This document shows positions 1 to 12,250 of a stretch of DNA of 64,000 nt, piece after piece (positions within the stretch are counted from its first letter, which is position 1; each line of letters begins with the position of its first letter). Under the pieces are notes generated by a model that was given only the letters and a program-made list of their open reading frames with translations, ran no database searches and was not told the DNA's origin. This DNA is from Romanomermis culicivorax (lineage: Eukaryota; Nematoda; Enoplea; Mermithida; Mermithidae), in contig CAWUHX010000137.1 of assembly GCA_963922205.1 (NCBI GenBank), positions 868,001 through 932,000 on the forward strand. Reading direction: 5' to 3'. The position numbers and the translations under genes are program-made.

Positions 1-1
1 C

Positions 2-2825
2 TCCACGCAAAACCAGCCCAACCGTTTTGATACATTCACATGGTTAAAAGAAAATGTTAATTTAACCTCCAGTGACCTCACAGAAACTGAGAAAATGCAA
101 CTCCTACGCGCCCTATCGAAGTATCCTACATTATATGCTAAATCCAAAATGGATGTAGGTAGAACCACCCTTGTTTCACATACAATTGACACCAATGGCT
201 CCCAACCCGTACGTAGACAACTTTATCGAACTTCCCCAAAAGAAAAACAAATCATACAAGCAGAAGTTGAGCAACTCCCAGCAGCAGGTGTCATAAGCCA
301 GAGCAATTCTCCATGGTGTACCACCACAGTTTTAGTCCCCAAAAAAGATGGAGGCCATCGGTTGTGCATTGATTTTAGAGGTCTAAATAAAGTAACCAAA
401 AAAGATACCTACCCCTTGCCCCGTATAGACGAAATTCTAGACACCCTGTGTGGAATGAAATATTTTACGTCCCTCGATCAGTCCAATGCATATTATTCCA
501 TTCCCATTGCACAAGCAGACAGAGAAAAAACTGCGTTCAATTGCTCAGCCGGACAATATCAATTCAACTACCTCCCCTTCGGTCTCACCAACACCCCAGC
601 CACATTCCATAGGTTAATGGATGTTATCCTCTTGGGATTGCAATGGAACACATGCCTTGTATACCTCGACGATGTCTTGGTATTCGCAGACTCCCATGCC
701 CAAATGCTGGAACGTTTACACACTATTCTTGCCTGATTCTCACAAGCAGGCCTTAAACTCAATATACAAAAATTCAAATTCTGCCAGCCCCAAGTCCAAT
801 ACTTAGGCCAGGTCATTTCTCAACAAGGCATTTCACCAGACCCCCATAAGGTACAGGCCATCTGTGACATACCCACACTCAAAAGTTCAAAAGAAGTTAA
901 GTCATTCCTTGGCCTACCCTTGTATTATCATAGATTCATCCCAAATTGCTCTCAAGTTTCTAGCCCACTCACATCGCTACTCAAAAACAACTCCGAATTT
1001 TCCTGGGGCCCCGAACAGCAAAATGCATTCACCAAGCTAAAAGAGTTACTCATTCATGCCCCAATACTGCAGCATCCCGACTTCACCAAACCGTTTATTC
1101 TGCAAACTGATGCCTCAAAACTCGGAATCGGTGCCATTCTCAGTCAGCTAGATAGTAAAGGTCAGGATCGCCCCATTGCTTTTGGGAGTTGCACACTAAA
1201 ACCCGCAGAACGCAACTACCCGATAACCGAGTTGGAAACCCTTGCAGTAGTAGAGTTTGTCAAGTATTTCCACCCCTACCTTTTCCAGCAACATGTTATT
1301 GTACACACTGACCATACAGCAGTTCAGGCAGTCTTACAAAAGGAAAACCCGTCCCCTCACATTGCCCGTTGGGGATTAGCCCTCTCCAGTATTCAACTAG
1401 ACATTCGACCTAAGAAAGGCACTGCTAACCGCAACGCAGATGCAGTTTCTCGATTCCCCTCACAGGCAGCGAAGCAATCCTTTGACATTGAGCAACTCGA
1501 AACCCGCCCCGAAATATCAACAATCAATTCTGTTCTGAGGCCGAAGCAACTGAACAAGAAGAGCAACAGAAAAATTTCGCCGAACTCCAATGCACTGATC
1601 CAACTGTCAAAAGTATTTTAGCAAAAATCGCCCAAAAACATCCCCTTACCCTGATCAAATTCACAATGCATCAAAACATCCTCTTCCGTATAGTCGACAA
1701 ACAAGCAAAACTATACATTTCCAAGTCACAAGTCCAGCATCTCATCGCCTCACATCATGACAGCAAATTCACAGGTCATTTTGCTGCCCGAAAAACTTGA
1801 CACTTGCTCAGACAAAAATATTTTTGGCCCCAAATGAACCGTGATATCAAAGGTTACTGCAAAACTTCCACCCATGCCAGACACAGAAAGCCCTCCGACA
1901 CAAAATATATGCAAAATTGGTACCAATTCAGCCGACTGGCCCATTTGATAGAGTCGGTGTTGATTGCATGGGACCGTTACCCCTCACTGAAGACGGCAAC
2001 CAATTCATTGTCGTTTTCATCGATTATTTCACAAAGTATGTAGAGGCATTCCCGACCCCTGACATCACTGCAGCCACTATTGCCAAGTTATTCGTAACCA
2101 AAATTGTTTGCTGTCATGAGTCCCCAAAAATCATCCATTCTGATCGTGGCTCCGATTTTGTATGCGATCTCTTCTCACGGATCACCAGTTTATGCAATAC
2201 TCAGAAAATTCATACTACCCCGTACCATCCCATTGCCAATGGAGAAGTTGAGCGTTGCAACCAAACTTTAGCCACTCGTATCCGCATGTACATCGATTCA
2301 AATCACACTGATTGGGATACTTATCTCCCATATGCGATTTTTTCCATCAATATTCATAAAAATGATAGCACTTCGTATCCCCCATTTGAATTACTCCATG
2401 GTAGGCAAGCTAATCTGCCGTCAGACGCAGCCTTAAATTTTTTCCCCATGTCCTACATGGTTGATTTAGACGATTACGCCCTTCGTGTAAAATCACATTT
2501 TACAGAAGCACTCTCAACCGTACAGAAAAGTTTACAAAAAGCTCAAGACCACTATACCCATCAGTATAACAAGCATGCTCAGAACATACATTACAAGGCA
2601 GGTGATCTTGTTCTTTACAAAAACCATTCGTGTAAACAAGGGCTGACTCCCAAATTCCTCCCTCACCAAAACAGGCCCTATACAGTAACAAATTCCATGT
2701 ACCCCAACATTACACTCAAACACCCCCATAAGAATATTACATTTACGGTACATGTCAACGAGACAACCCCTTTCTACCCTCGGAACGCACCCATTGCAAC
2801 TGCCCCCACCCCTCCTCAACCTTGA
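2..2825 (+). pseudogene. pol: pol polyprotein fragment (RT, RNase H, integrase), broken
   Basis: The frame is open from base 2 to a TGA at 734-736. RT motifs include KKDGGHRLCIDFRGLN near 340-390 and the catalytic YLDDVLVF near 660-685. The same frame continues to 1621 with the RT thumb and an RNase H domain (LQTDASKLGIGAILSQ near 1100; HTDH near 1305). A frameshift near 1530-1560 moves coding into another frame through the integrase zinc-binding region, where a second TGA sits at 1798-1800. Another frameshift near 1905 leads to the integrase core (DCMGPLPL; HSDRGSDF; GEVERCNQTL, the D, D and E), ending at a TGA at 2823-2825. In the zinc-binding region the expected CxxC reads CKTST, so the second cysteine is lost. 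Element B keeps CKTC at the same place. The protein would copy and integrate the retroelement, but this copy cannot. Confidence 0.92.
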
Positions 2826-2852
2826 AAGCCTTGAACGAGGATGTTCAACTCC

Positions 2853-2865
2853 GGAAGGAGGGAAA
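2853..2865 (+). other. Polypurine tract of element A
   Basis: A run of purines (GGAAGGAGGGAAA) lies directly against the TGTAACG start of the LTR. This is the expected primer site for plus-strand DNA synthesis, and it fixes the element's orientation as plus. Confidence 0.85.
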
Positions 2866-3769
2866 TGTAACGTACCTGCTAAAGCAGTACTGTAAATACA
2901 TAGCATACTGTATGTGATAAACATTTATTAAATACTATTCATTTTCGTATTTTATCGTCTCAAGGGTGTCTGGGATTCACACCCAAACATTCCTACAAAA
3001 TTATGTGAAGTACTTCATTTTGATCCGTTCACACCCTGGTAGCCCAATTAAGATGCCCCAATTAATTTGCACAAACAGCAGCTGTTCCCCTAGAACCTAT
3101 ACTAAACTACACATTCCACAGCTACCATAATCGCCTGTAAAAATCGTAAACAACACCTGCACACAGTAAAATACTTAGAAGCCCGGCCAGACAGTAGTCT
3201 CAAGTGTAACGGCAGCGGCGGCCCCACAAAACATGTGTATACAGAGAAACTGATACAGGAAGCATGCACAGAAGCACAGAGGTGTGGCCAAGCCCACCGT
3301 AGAAAGCAAGCCAAGCACGAAAAGCATACAGTACCAGGAAATCATTAGAAAGGCGTAACTAAGAAAGCATAAAAAGCGTAGCAGGAAGCAACGATTGGCG
3401 GAAGAGGATGGACAGAAGCTCGACCTCCCACGACGCCCAGGGAGTGGCCAAAAACGTCATATAAAAGAAGAAGCAAAGCATGATTTTATTATGATTGTAA
3501 TTTTCGATTTTCGACTTCCACGCCCCGTATTTGCAAGCGTTTTTATACTGAGAGCGAGTCTCATTTTTATTCGGAAGCAGTTAAGCCCTGTGTACTCGCC
3601 GCCTTTATCGTTTATCGTTTGTCATATCGACGTCTAAAGCAGCCGTCGATTATTGTAAAGCCTTATCGCCCCATATTACTTGCCTGCGCCCCGTTCCATT
3701 ATAGCCGTTCCTGCCGTAACGTCCATTTGGTTAAAAGTAAAGTGCTTCACACAAAATCTGGTCGTTACA
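2866..3769 (+). repeat. 3' LTR of element A (904 bp)
   Basis: It begins TGTAACG immediately after the polypurine tract and ends CGTTACA, giving perfect 7-bp inverted ends of the TG...CA type. The next base, 3770, is the first base of a different repeat (R98 copy 1). I see no ORF of interest inside. Confidence 0.85.
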
Positions 3770-5730
3770 ATAGGTGATGTAATAGCATCAACCTATGATA
3801 TACTTGTTGTGTGGGTCAGTGGGTTTATCTTCTACTTGCGGCCCACAAATGCAGTGTGGATGAGGTCTCTGTTACCCAGGCTGATTAACATTATTTATTC
3901 AGAAACAAAGACCAAAGATGAAGAGAAGTTGAAATAGCACGAATGAATAGTTGGCCAAAGGCAAAACTATTTATACACAAAATAAGATGCGCATATAAAT
4001 TTACATCTGCTGCAGGACCAAAAATAACACACAAAAAGGTGAGCAAAGCGAAAAAACTACATGCACCTGTACCACCATGATGTGCATGTGCAAAAACATC
4101 AATACTTGGCCCCCTAAAATTCATGTCCCTCCTCATAGAGCCAAGACAGTAAGATCTAGAACCTGGGGGTATTATTGTAATTTTGGGCATAGGGGCCAAC
4201 TATGGGGTGAATGTTGTCATTTCGCTTCTACCTGCAAGTGGTGCTCAGTGGGACCACAAAAACATGCAAAAATTGCACTTTTTAAGAGACCCCAGTTCTA
4301 GCATGCCCCGTAATGGATATGCCATATCCAAGCTCTATACTCTTCCCTAAGCATCTTGGGGGTGCAATCGCTTTTTTCAAGATATGGCCTCAATTCAATT
4401 ATATGGTGGTCTGAAGTCCCAAGAACCACGGAGCTCAGCAATTTTGTTAAATAATACTTATGACTTCAAAAAATAACTTTTTGCAGCATAATGCACTGTG
4501 TGCCAGAATTTTTTCCAGTTTCAATAGAACCAGTAGTGTTATTGGGATTTTCTGTGTGTAATATTTCCACAATGGGTAATTTAATCCATGTGGTTATTTT
4601 ACACAAAAAATTATCACAAGTGGAAACAAGCCTATTTTTGTGATATTGTGTTGGAAGGAGGTTTTGACCAGAGAGAATTCAATAGATGTGATCACTTTAC
4701 ATAAAAAATTGTCCTGTGTGTAAACAAATGTGTTTCTGCGATTTTTTGTGAGGAGGGGTTTTCAGCTATGAAATTCAAATATATGCACTCATGTTTCACA
4801 GAAAATTATCCTGGGTGTAAAGAAACGTATTTCCGCGAATTTTTGGGGAAGGGGTTCCTGACCATAGGAAATTCTATGAAAGTAATCATTTTACACTCAA
4901 AATGTCCTGTGTGTAAACAAATTTATTTTTCCCATTTTTGGATTAAGGGATTCTGTACCATGGAGTATTCAGTGGATTCGGTCACTTTACACCTTGTTTA
5001 GAAATGTGTTGGAAGTCCTTTGCAGTTTACACATCCTTTACTTTTACCAAATGTGAGGATTTGTAGCTTAAACATTGTTTTTTATTGTTTCCTTGATGCA
5101 AAGATGGTCAAATTTAAAAATTTCAATGTGCTTCTGTGAACGTTTTCATGTACCCTTGAGGCCCAGTGAAAAGAGATGGACTAGTTTATCAGAAAATGCA
5201 CCATCGGGCAGAAAAAAGAATGTACTTGCTCGGATAGTTACTAAGCTACAAAAATGAGTGGACTATATTTTTGAGAACATGGGTTAAATTTTGAAAAATG
5301 CACTTTTGTAATATTGGATTTTCATTCTTTCTCATCGAAAAATTTTTCATGTCTGTTAAAAAGTATATTCTGCTGCTGAGTGCATCCACTTTCCAACCAT
5401 ACATGTGTATCTCCAAATTCTTGAGGAAAGTGCAGCAGAGGACCGTTTTTTTGAGACAAAAAATTTGAAAAGTTGAACAAAAAATTTTGTTTCATAACAC
5501 ATTTTCCAGTTTCAAAACTTGGGATATTTTGTACCCCCATGTTCTCCCACACACATATGTGCTTCCAACTGCATTGGACTTTTCTGCTAAACTTGATGTC
5601 AATAAAACAGCAATCAACTGTGAGAAAGTGACACACAAAATCTCACTCAGTTTTCTTAGAAAAAAGCTACACAATAAAACTATATCAGTCATTTTATATG
5701 ACATATCAAGTAGAATTCACTCCGAATGTT
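3770..5730 (+). repeat. Dispersed repeat R98, copy 1
   Basis: Starts ATAGGTGATG...CATCAACCTAT, itself a small palindrome matching the start of copy 3 at 22622. After 3806 there is about 290 bp not found in the other copies (3807 to about 4097), probably a nested insertion. The match to copy 3 then resumes at ATACTTGGCCCC and runs through a tandem 98-bp array (4670-5000), the GGCAGAAAAAAG block near 5210, ATTGGATTTTCATTC near 5310, TATATTCTGC near 5365, and the GAATTCACTCCG block near 5720. No transposase is visible, so the superfamily is unknown. Confidence 0.75.
4670..5000 (+). repeat. 98-bp minisatellite, about 4 degenerate units
   Basis: The unit start CACTTTACAC recurs (degenerate) at about 4691, 4790, 4888 and 4983, each followed by a TGTGTAAACAAAT-like word. 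It matches the longer array at 23155-24020. Confidence 0.75.
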
Positions 5731-6803
5731 TTACTGATGATGTTGTAGTGTGTTTTCCGCCGATTTTCGCTATTTTGTCAAAGCCCGTATGAGGCCTGCA
5801 GGTGGCAAGTGGAGAGAGCAACGCGGACCATTAGCAGCCGTCTTACTGTAGCACACGTCGGTACGCGTGCGCTGGTCTCTCTCAATTATTGTTATTGTTG
5901 TTCGTTTTTAATTATATACTAGTTATGCGCCTCGCCGGCCACTACTATCCTCGCTATTCGTCGCCTCCCACCACGCAGCCTTCCTTTTTCTCGTCCCAGT
6001 GCGTGGGAGTTGATCATTTTATTGTTCTCGCCCGTTTTTCCGTTCTGTACGTAAGTGTCTTTTGTTTTTATTGTGTAATATATAAAGGTAGAAAACTCTC
6101 GCCTTTCGATTTTACGTAATAAGGGAGACAATTAAGGAAATTAGACTTTTCCTTAATTGGTGGGATAATTAGCTTTGGGGTTTAAGTACAAATAGTTAAG
6201 TTACTCAGGTAAACGTGAGTGTGGGAAACACATACATTAAGGACGAACCCTGGAATCCCAATCCTGCCTGTGACTCATCAGCCGCCAACCCACGTATGAA
6301 TACAACAATGACAAGCTATTGACAGATTTATTCTCTCAGTATAGGTACTCAAAATCAAAGTACCACAAGTGTTTGTTGAAACTATTAAACTAAAATTCAT
6401 TTTTTGATATATTTTTTGGTGTAACATAATTTGAATTGTACATTGTAGAAGAAAAACTAATGGATACACAATGTACTCGAATGATATCTGGAATTTTGAA
6501 AAGCTGTTAAGAATTTTCCATCGCCAAATTGCACTTAATTGCACAATTAATTGGATCGAGATAGTTTTTGATGAGCATTGAATCCTCATGAATAGATAAT
6601 AGAGTATTAAATTGACCTTAGAAAGTTAATGCTTTGATTCAATAAACTGTGATCACTTACGCAAAAAATCAATCATTGGGAAAATGAGCATATTTCTGAG
6701 TTTAGTTTTTGGTTACTGACAACAATAATAACTTTTACTAGTTTTTTCGGCTCGAACTTACTTTCACCGGATCGCTGCATCGAAAATTGATGGACTATAG
6801 AAA
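5731..6803. other. No gene recognised
   Basis: The part from about 5790 to 6290 is less AT-rich than its surroundings and has T-rich and GC-rich blocks that recall the LTRs of this window, but I cannot define its ends. 6290-6803 is AT-rich with no supported feature. Confidence 0.3.
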
Positions 6804-7052
6804 CTATAGTCTGTTTTTCATGAAATGCTTCCAAATAATGAATCTGGAAAGCAAGTACCATATTATATTTTCAGCATTTTCTGCCAAGCCGTACGTTAGG
6901 TTGAACTAAAATTTGGTGATGACACTCAACTGACACCTCGAAACTTTTTGAGTGAAAAAATCTACAGTAAAAGCTTCATGTACAGGATTTTCAAGTCACC
7001 TAATGTTTGTGTCATTTTTCGTTTTAGGAGCATTTTATAAAAAACTGATCAT
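6804..7052. mobile_element. MITE family TATAGTCTG, copy 1
   Basis: The left end reads CTATAGTCTGTTTTTCATG followed by AAATGCTTCCAAAT. The right end reads GGAGCATTTTATAAAAAACTG, an imperfect inverse. Same length and ends as copies at 16493 and 40682. No coding capacity. Likely mobilised by an unseen Tc1/mariner-type transposase, given the TA-rich end. Confidence 0.7.
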
Positions 7053-8642
7053 ATTTGTGAATGCTTACCAGATTTATTTCCTCTGTAAGAAAGCACATCT
7101 TACAAACAGTCATGATAACAGTCATGACTAATTGTAAAATTTTCTCGTCACAATGCATTTTTCACAAATCTTTAAATCTTATTCTGAAAAAGCTCCGTCT
7201 GCCATTGGCTGATTTCACTGTAACTGAGTAACAATGAATTCCTTGTTCCATACGAAACATGAGAAGCTCGCTTGAAAAAAATCGTTACCTTTCGAACATG
7301 GTAGAACATTTTTTCAAGTTGCATCGCAAAAAAATCGAAACATAAGAGTTTTTGGATTTTCGACTTTTTTTCAAGATCATCGCATTTTCTTCAAGATAAT
7401 CTTGAAAAAAATCAAGATGTCATCTTGAAAAAATTAAGATGGCATATCAAAATAAAATCGAGCTTGAACAAGTACAGAATGCTCATAGAACAGCCAACAA
7501 AGTCCCAAATTTTGATCATCTCCAGGAATTACTGCGTTTTGTGAGAAAAACAAGCTTTTTTGACGTTCTTCTGGAAAATTTCCATGAATAAAATTTTTAT
7601 GAGAAGAAAATATGTCCATCAGGTTCCCAAAGCAAAATAACATTTCCCTCTCCTTCCTGCCACCCTCCGTAACTACCAAGGGCGCCCCTGGCAAGCAAGT
7701 CCTGATGTTGAGCTGCTGTGGGCTTGATAAATTGAGACTGACCTTTGGGTTTATACAAAGTAAGTTGCAACAGTTCTCTGACCACAGGCTAACAAAATAC
7801 GAACACACCAAAATTCTCTCACCCGACTGTCAGATACTGTCACCAGTACTTCCCTAAGTCTCAGGCAGAACACCTTGATGCATACCTCAGAAGAGCCTAG
7901 CTCAGTCTCCAATCCTATCCTTATTGAATCTTCCACTATGCTCACAAAACAAAACGATTACCGTGTTGAGCTTGTATTGGGATGATAAAACGATGACGCC
8001 AATACAATAAAAATATGTATAATAAGGCGCTCGGGCGACGCATCAAAAATAATCAAAAACTATCTATGAAAATACACCAAAAATACGCCAAACAGTGGCA
8101 CAATAAATCTGTGTAAATTCATCTTTTCTTCTCGCCACTTTTCGCTGCATCCACCACCTGCGCACTGACGCCGAAAGTTGAACATGTGCACCTACAGTAA
8201 CCCTGACACTCACCTCAGAAATCCACGAAGCAACTTCCAAAAACTAGCCTCAGAAATCTTCATCCTCTGATGTGCCGCCCATCTTCATTTTTTCAAGATC
8301 AAAAAAAGCCAAAAAAGCCAAAGTGAAACATCTTTTATATTTTAACTTTTTCACGATGCATTTCGAAAAAATTTTGTGCATCATATGTCAGAGGGTCAAT
8401 TCCTCTGACCTTTGGTCCTCTAATTACTTCATTTTCATTCTCTAAAGTCTCTTTGTTGTTAAAGTGTTTCCATTTATTATTAAGTAAACAAACCGATAAA
8501 ACGGTTTGTGTCACACATTTTTGGTCCTAAAACAAATAAATGGTCAGCGCGAAAGTTTTGCATAATACATGCAAGTTGATGTTAGGCACGCCCCCGTGCA
8601 TTTATTCATTATTGCAAAATTATTACCTTGAAAGAACGTCTT
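7053..8642. other. No gene recognised
   Basis: AT-rich DNA. Short repeated words around TCAAGAT occur at 7370-7440. Short overlapping ORFs at 7434-7945 lie on both strands and look random. Confidence 0.3.
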
Positions 8643-9210
8643 CCTTCTTTGCGCTCTTATTGTCCTGTCTTGTTGGCCGGACGTTTCGATTTTCGCGGTG
8701 ACTAGGAAAGGAGTGCGGGCGACTCGCCAATTACAATTATTTTGTATGGTTGTTTTTACGCCGCGTGGGTATTATGTTCGAGAGCCGACGGGGCCTGAGG
8801 ATTTACGATGTCCCTATTTTGATCAAGAGGCTTAGTGAGTTGTTGTTTGGAGACAGGTAGATCTGTCTCATCTTTGGAGGAGTTTCAGCTTAGGCCGCAT
8901 GTTGAGATATCCTAAAGTCCCTGTGGCTCTGTGTGCAGGGGCGAAGAAAAGGATCTGCAAGGCAGGGAGTAGTTAGGCCCCAGTTTTCTCGTATTTGGCA
9001 GTTGCATATTCCTGTTCTAGTGACCCTCACTGTTGTATTCCATTGCACTATTCATTTTACTCATAATAAATATCCTCGTACAATCAGTCTCAGATAGGTA
9101 CCATAGCAGCATCAGTAGTACTGGGTTAGCGTCAGGGGCCTTACCAGATTGGATCTCCCAAGAACCGCAGCTAGGTAGCCGAGGGCATACAAGCACTCAA
9201 TACAACACGT
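8643..9210 (+). repeat. LTR-like tract, possible solo LTR remnant
   Basis: A less AT-rich segment with an AATAAA near 9066, about 15 bases before a TACA end, and a leader-like stretch after it (9085-9210). This resembles the R/U5 part of an LTR. I could not find matching ends or a target-site duplication. The call rests on style only. Confidence 0.2.
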
Positions 9211-9866
9211 ATTCAAAGGTAACAACTTTTTTTCAAGTGATAACAATTTTTTCAAAGCGGCCCTTCTTTGTGTTCTGTATTTATGTGCCCCTAAGAATTG
9301 TTCAAAACCGTGTCAAATATTCGCCGATTTAGTCGGCAGTCATCATTTTCTGAGATTTTAGAAGTTAACATCGCTGTAGTGGAGCGACAAATCAGTTTTT
9401 TCTAAAAATATGCACAGAGCTGTACTAAGCAAAAGAAACATGACTAATATGTCTTCTTTTGGATGTCTTGTGTGATTTAGATAGACCGCCAAATCCAAAT
9501 ATGCCTCCTTTTATTTCGAGACACCCTGTTTTAAAGCAGCAAATTGGCAGTAAATGCTTCCTGTCTTTTCTTTTTCATGGAGCTTACTACCGTACTCCAA
9601 TGCCGTTTCTGGCTGTACAATTCGGATTTTAATGTCAAAAATAATGCAATTTTGTCATGAAGAATTCTGTAATAACTAAAGTTTTTCAATTTGAATTTTT
9701 TTGATATATGTGCCAACTTTGGCAGAATTATCTACTGTACAAATTTTTCGTGGTTATGTACTTCATGCTTGGGAAAACTGTATTTTTTCCCTAAACTCAA
9801 TTGATCTGTCCAAAGACAAAATTTAACAAAGTGTCGAAGACTTATAGTGTAAAATGTTGCGAAGAT

Positions 9867-10410
9867 TTATTTTTCATATCTTATCGATTCCGCAGAATCA
9901 GAGTCAATCTTGCCGACCTCAGAAGTTATTTTTCCCGCATCGTATGTGTCATTTGAAGCCAGAGAATTTTTTTGAATGTCGTTAAAATTTATCCTAGTGA
10001 ACATGGGATGAATGTCGAAGTCGAGCTTTGCTTTTTTCACACCGTTCGTAACTACATATACAGTAAACCTAGAGATATGATTCGTAAGTTTTAATTTCAA
10101 GCCGATTGCAACGCGTGAATAGTTGGAATGTAGCCAAAATGCACACGTTTCACGTCAAATTGTAAACTTCAGTTTTTAGAAATTCCATTAATCTATCATT
10201 AAAACACACACCGGTTATAAGCATGATATTTTTCCCGCCGATCTTTTCCCCACCAATAGACAAAGAAAGAGGTATGTAGAATTTTTTCCCTATTTTCCCC
10301 AACTCGTTTTTTCGCTTAAATGTGCTGATAGGCGCTTTATTCGAGTCTTTTTGAGCTTTCCACATTCTGATTTCTTTAAAGGCGATTAATTCATTAAAAT
10401 TGCAGAACAA
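9867..10410 (-). pseudogene. Unidentified coding relic
   Basis: Two adjacent minus-strand ORFs (10410 to 10150 and about 10160 to 9867) have ordinary protein composition: many Lys, Ile and Asn residues and balanced hydrophobics (for example KAPISTFKRKNELGKIG and NHISRFTVYVVTNGVKK). They lie in different frames with only about 10 bases between them, so a single frameshift would join them. No family is recognised. It could be a transposon relic or chance. Confidence 0.3.
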
Positions 10411-10654
10411 ATAGAAATTTTCGAGTTTGGAGTCTAATTTGCAAGGGCGTAGTGGAACAAATGTTTAGGTAATCTATCTAAGACCATAAGGACTTTGAAT
10501 ACATGGTCGGTTTTCTGATCATTTATTCCAAAAAATACATTCGAATTTTCTGTTCCAAAATGATAAATTCTATGAATTTATCATTGGAAAAAAATTTAAA
10601 GCCAGTATTCTTTCGTAAACTTTTATAAGCATAGCTCAAAAGCTATGAGTAAGA

Positions 10655-11600
10655 GAAAAGAAAGAAATTTATTGAAAGCGAAAATACGACAGCAAATACG
10701 AGTAGTGAAGAAAAGCTTCTGTTTTAGTCCTAAATCAGGCCTTTTTTGGGGGGTGGGAATCCGGTGTAGGAAAAAAGTTTGGGCTTTTTCCCATTTGGGG
10801 AAAAAAATTTTGAGGATCGGATATAGGAAAGATGTGTTTTGCTGCATTTTAAGAGGCTCGAATTTCAAAATAATCACTATTATCTATTACTTAGCTCAGG
10901 CGCGGTTTTTAGCATGTCTACCTTCACTACCATTTAATATATTTACTAAATTTCATCACCTTGAACGTATTATTTGAAAAAGGAAGAAATTTATTAAATT
11001 CGAAGAAAACGCGAGAGTAAATACGAGCAGTACAGAAAAGCTCATGAACCTGACAGAAGCTGTGCGAATTGAGCCTTAAAAAATGACTCAATTCAGATCG
11101 AGAGCTGGGCATATCGTTTGAACAAATGATCTCATAGGGGAGGAATTCCAAACATCAATATTTCGCAAGCAAATGTCATGTTTTAAAGCATTAGAATTGT
11201 TCCTCGATTTATACAATTTGAAGGAGTTGGACGCGCGATAATTAAACGGACTTAAAGTTAAAAATAAACTGGGCGGAATAAGTTTAAATTTCAAAATTAG
11301 GAACATATTTCATAAGTCGATACACGTACATCTAAATGTGAGGTCATCAAGGATAGGTTTGTCGAAAAGCTCCTCATAGTTTAAATCTTTATAACAAAAA
11401 AGTCTTTGTAAACCTCCGTTGAACTTTCTCTCCCATTTTAGTATCCCCTACCAGACAAAAATTCCAGAATGGTGAACCATATTCCGTAATAGGGAAAACA
11501 TAGGATTCAGATGCCCTGATTTTTAATTGATTCAAGTTTGAGTGAGAACGTTTAAAAATCAGATTAGCCACCCTGGATGTCTCTAACCGCAAGATTACAG
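10655..11600 (-). mobile_element. LINE (non-LTR retrotransposon) 3' end
   Basis: On the minus strand, 11592-11389 encodes a phrase typical of the RT C-terminus of LINEs (ITEYGSPFWN followed by EKVQRRFTK). The next segment, 11306-11088, encodes the usual tail (SPFNYRASNSF and LRNIDVWNSSP). These are in different frames, so the copy is broken. Downstream in element direction (11050 to 10655) lies the 3' untranslated tail, where a block of about 65 bp containing AAGAAATTTATT and AAATACGAG occurs twice (10655-10720 and 10975-11040). The word GCTCAGGCGCGG near 10895 marks the tail family, seen again at 11850, 12065 and 19030. Confidence 0.7.
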
Positions 11601-11734
11601 GAAAAATTTTCGAAAACTACCTCACGGAGCTTTTGAATTCAATTTCGTTAAGGAACTATCGCATCAAAAAGGTACAAAAGTTTTCGTATTGATCTTTCTC
11701 AAAAAATGCGTCGATGAAAGAATGCGTATTTTCA

Positions 11735-11905
11735 TTAAATAAGATGAAATATTGAAGGTTTCCAATTAAAACATGAGATAATACGTTCAAGATGATGAAA
11801 ACGATTAAATTTTAAATGATAAATGAAGGTTATGCAGAAAGCCGTGCCTGAGCTGCATAGATAATGGAAAATAATGATTGTTACAGTTACATGTAGCCGG
11901 CGCGA
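11735..11905 (+). repeat. LINE tail fragment
   Basis: Shares GATAATACGTTCAAG, TGATGAAA, GAAGGTTATGCAGAAAGC and GCCTGAGCTGCATAGATAAT with the tail of the LINE at 10655-11050, in opposite orientation to that copy. Confidence 0.5.
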
Positions 11906-12034
11906 AGCGTCGGAAAATTTTGACAATAGGACTTTCTAAAATGCATCTTTTCCCCAAATGGGGGAGACCAAAATTTTTTCACTCCCTCCAAATATTTTTC
12001 CTCAAGAAGCAAGATTAGGGAAAAACAGTTATTA

Positions 12035-12250
12035 TAACTTTAGTTATCATTACTTTTCATTATCTGGCTCAAGCGCAGCATTTAGTACGCATAAATTTAC
12101 TTATCAACTAATCTTTAATATTATTTATTATCTTAAATGTACTTATATTTTTATTGGTAATCTTCAATATGTTATCTTGATATTTGATCATTTTTTCCTC
12201 AACACACTTCTCGAGAAAAATGAACACTTCAACTTTTCCAACTTCGTAAA
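12035..12250 (-). repeat. LINE tail fragment
   Basis: Carries CATTATCTGGCTCAAGCGCAG followed by an AT-rich tract like that after the GCTCAGGCGCGG word at 10890. A diverged copy of the same 3' tail. Confidence 0.4.

Larger units (their letters stand above)
1..3769 (+). mobile_element. Ty3/gypsy LTR retrotransposon (element A), 5' part outside window
   Basis: The window opens inside the pol gene of a Ty3/gypsy retrotransposon. Visible in order are reverse transcriptase, RNase H, integrase, a polypurine tract and a complete 3' LTR. The integrase is closely similar to that of element B at 53.3-59.1 kb (shared phrases such as GPLPLTE and FIVVFIDYFTKY), so the two belong to one lineage. Gag, protease and the 5' LTR would lie upstream of base 1. 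The copy is dead: it has in-frame stops and at least two frameshifts. The target-site duplication cannot be checked because the left end is missing. Confidence 0.93.
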
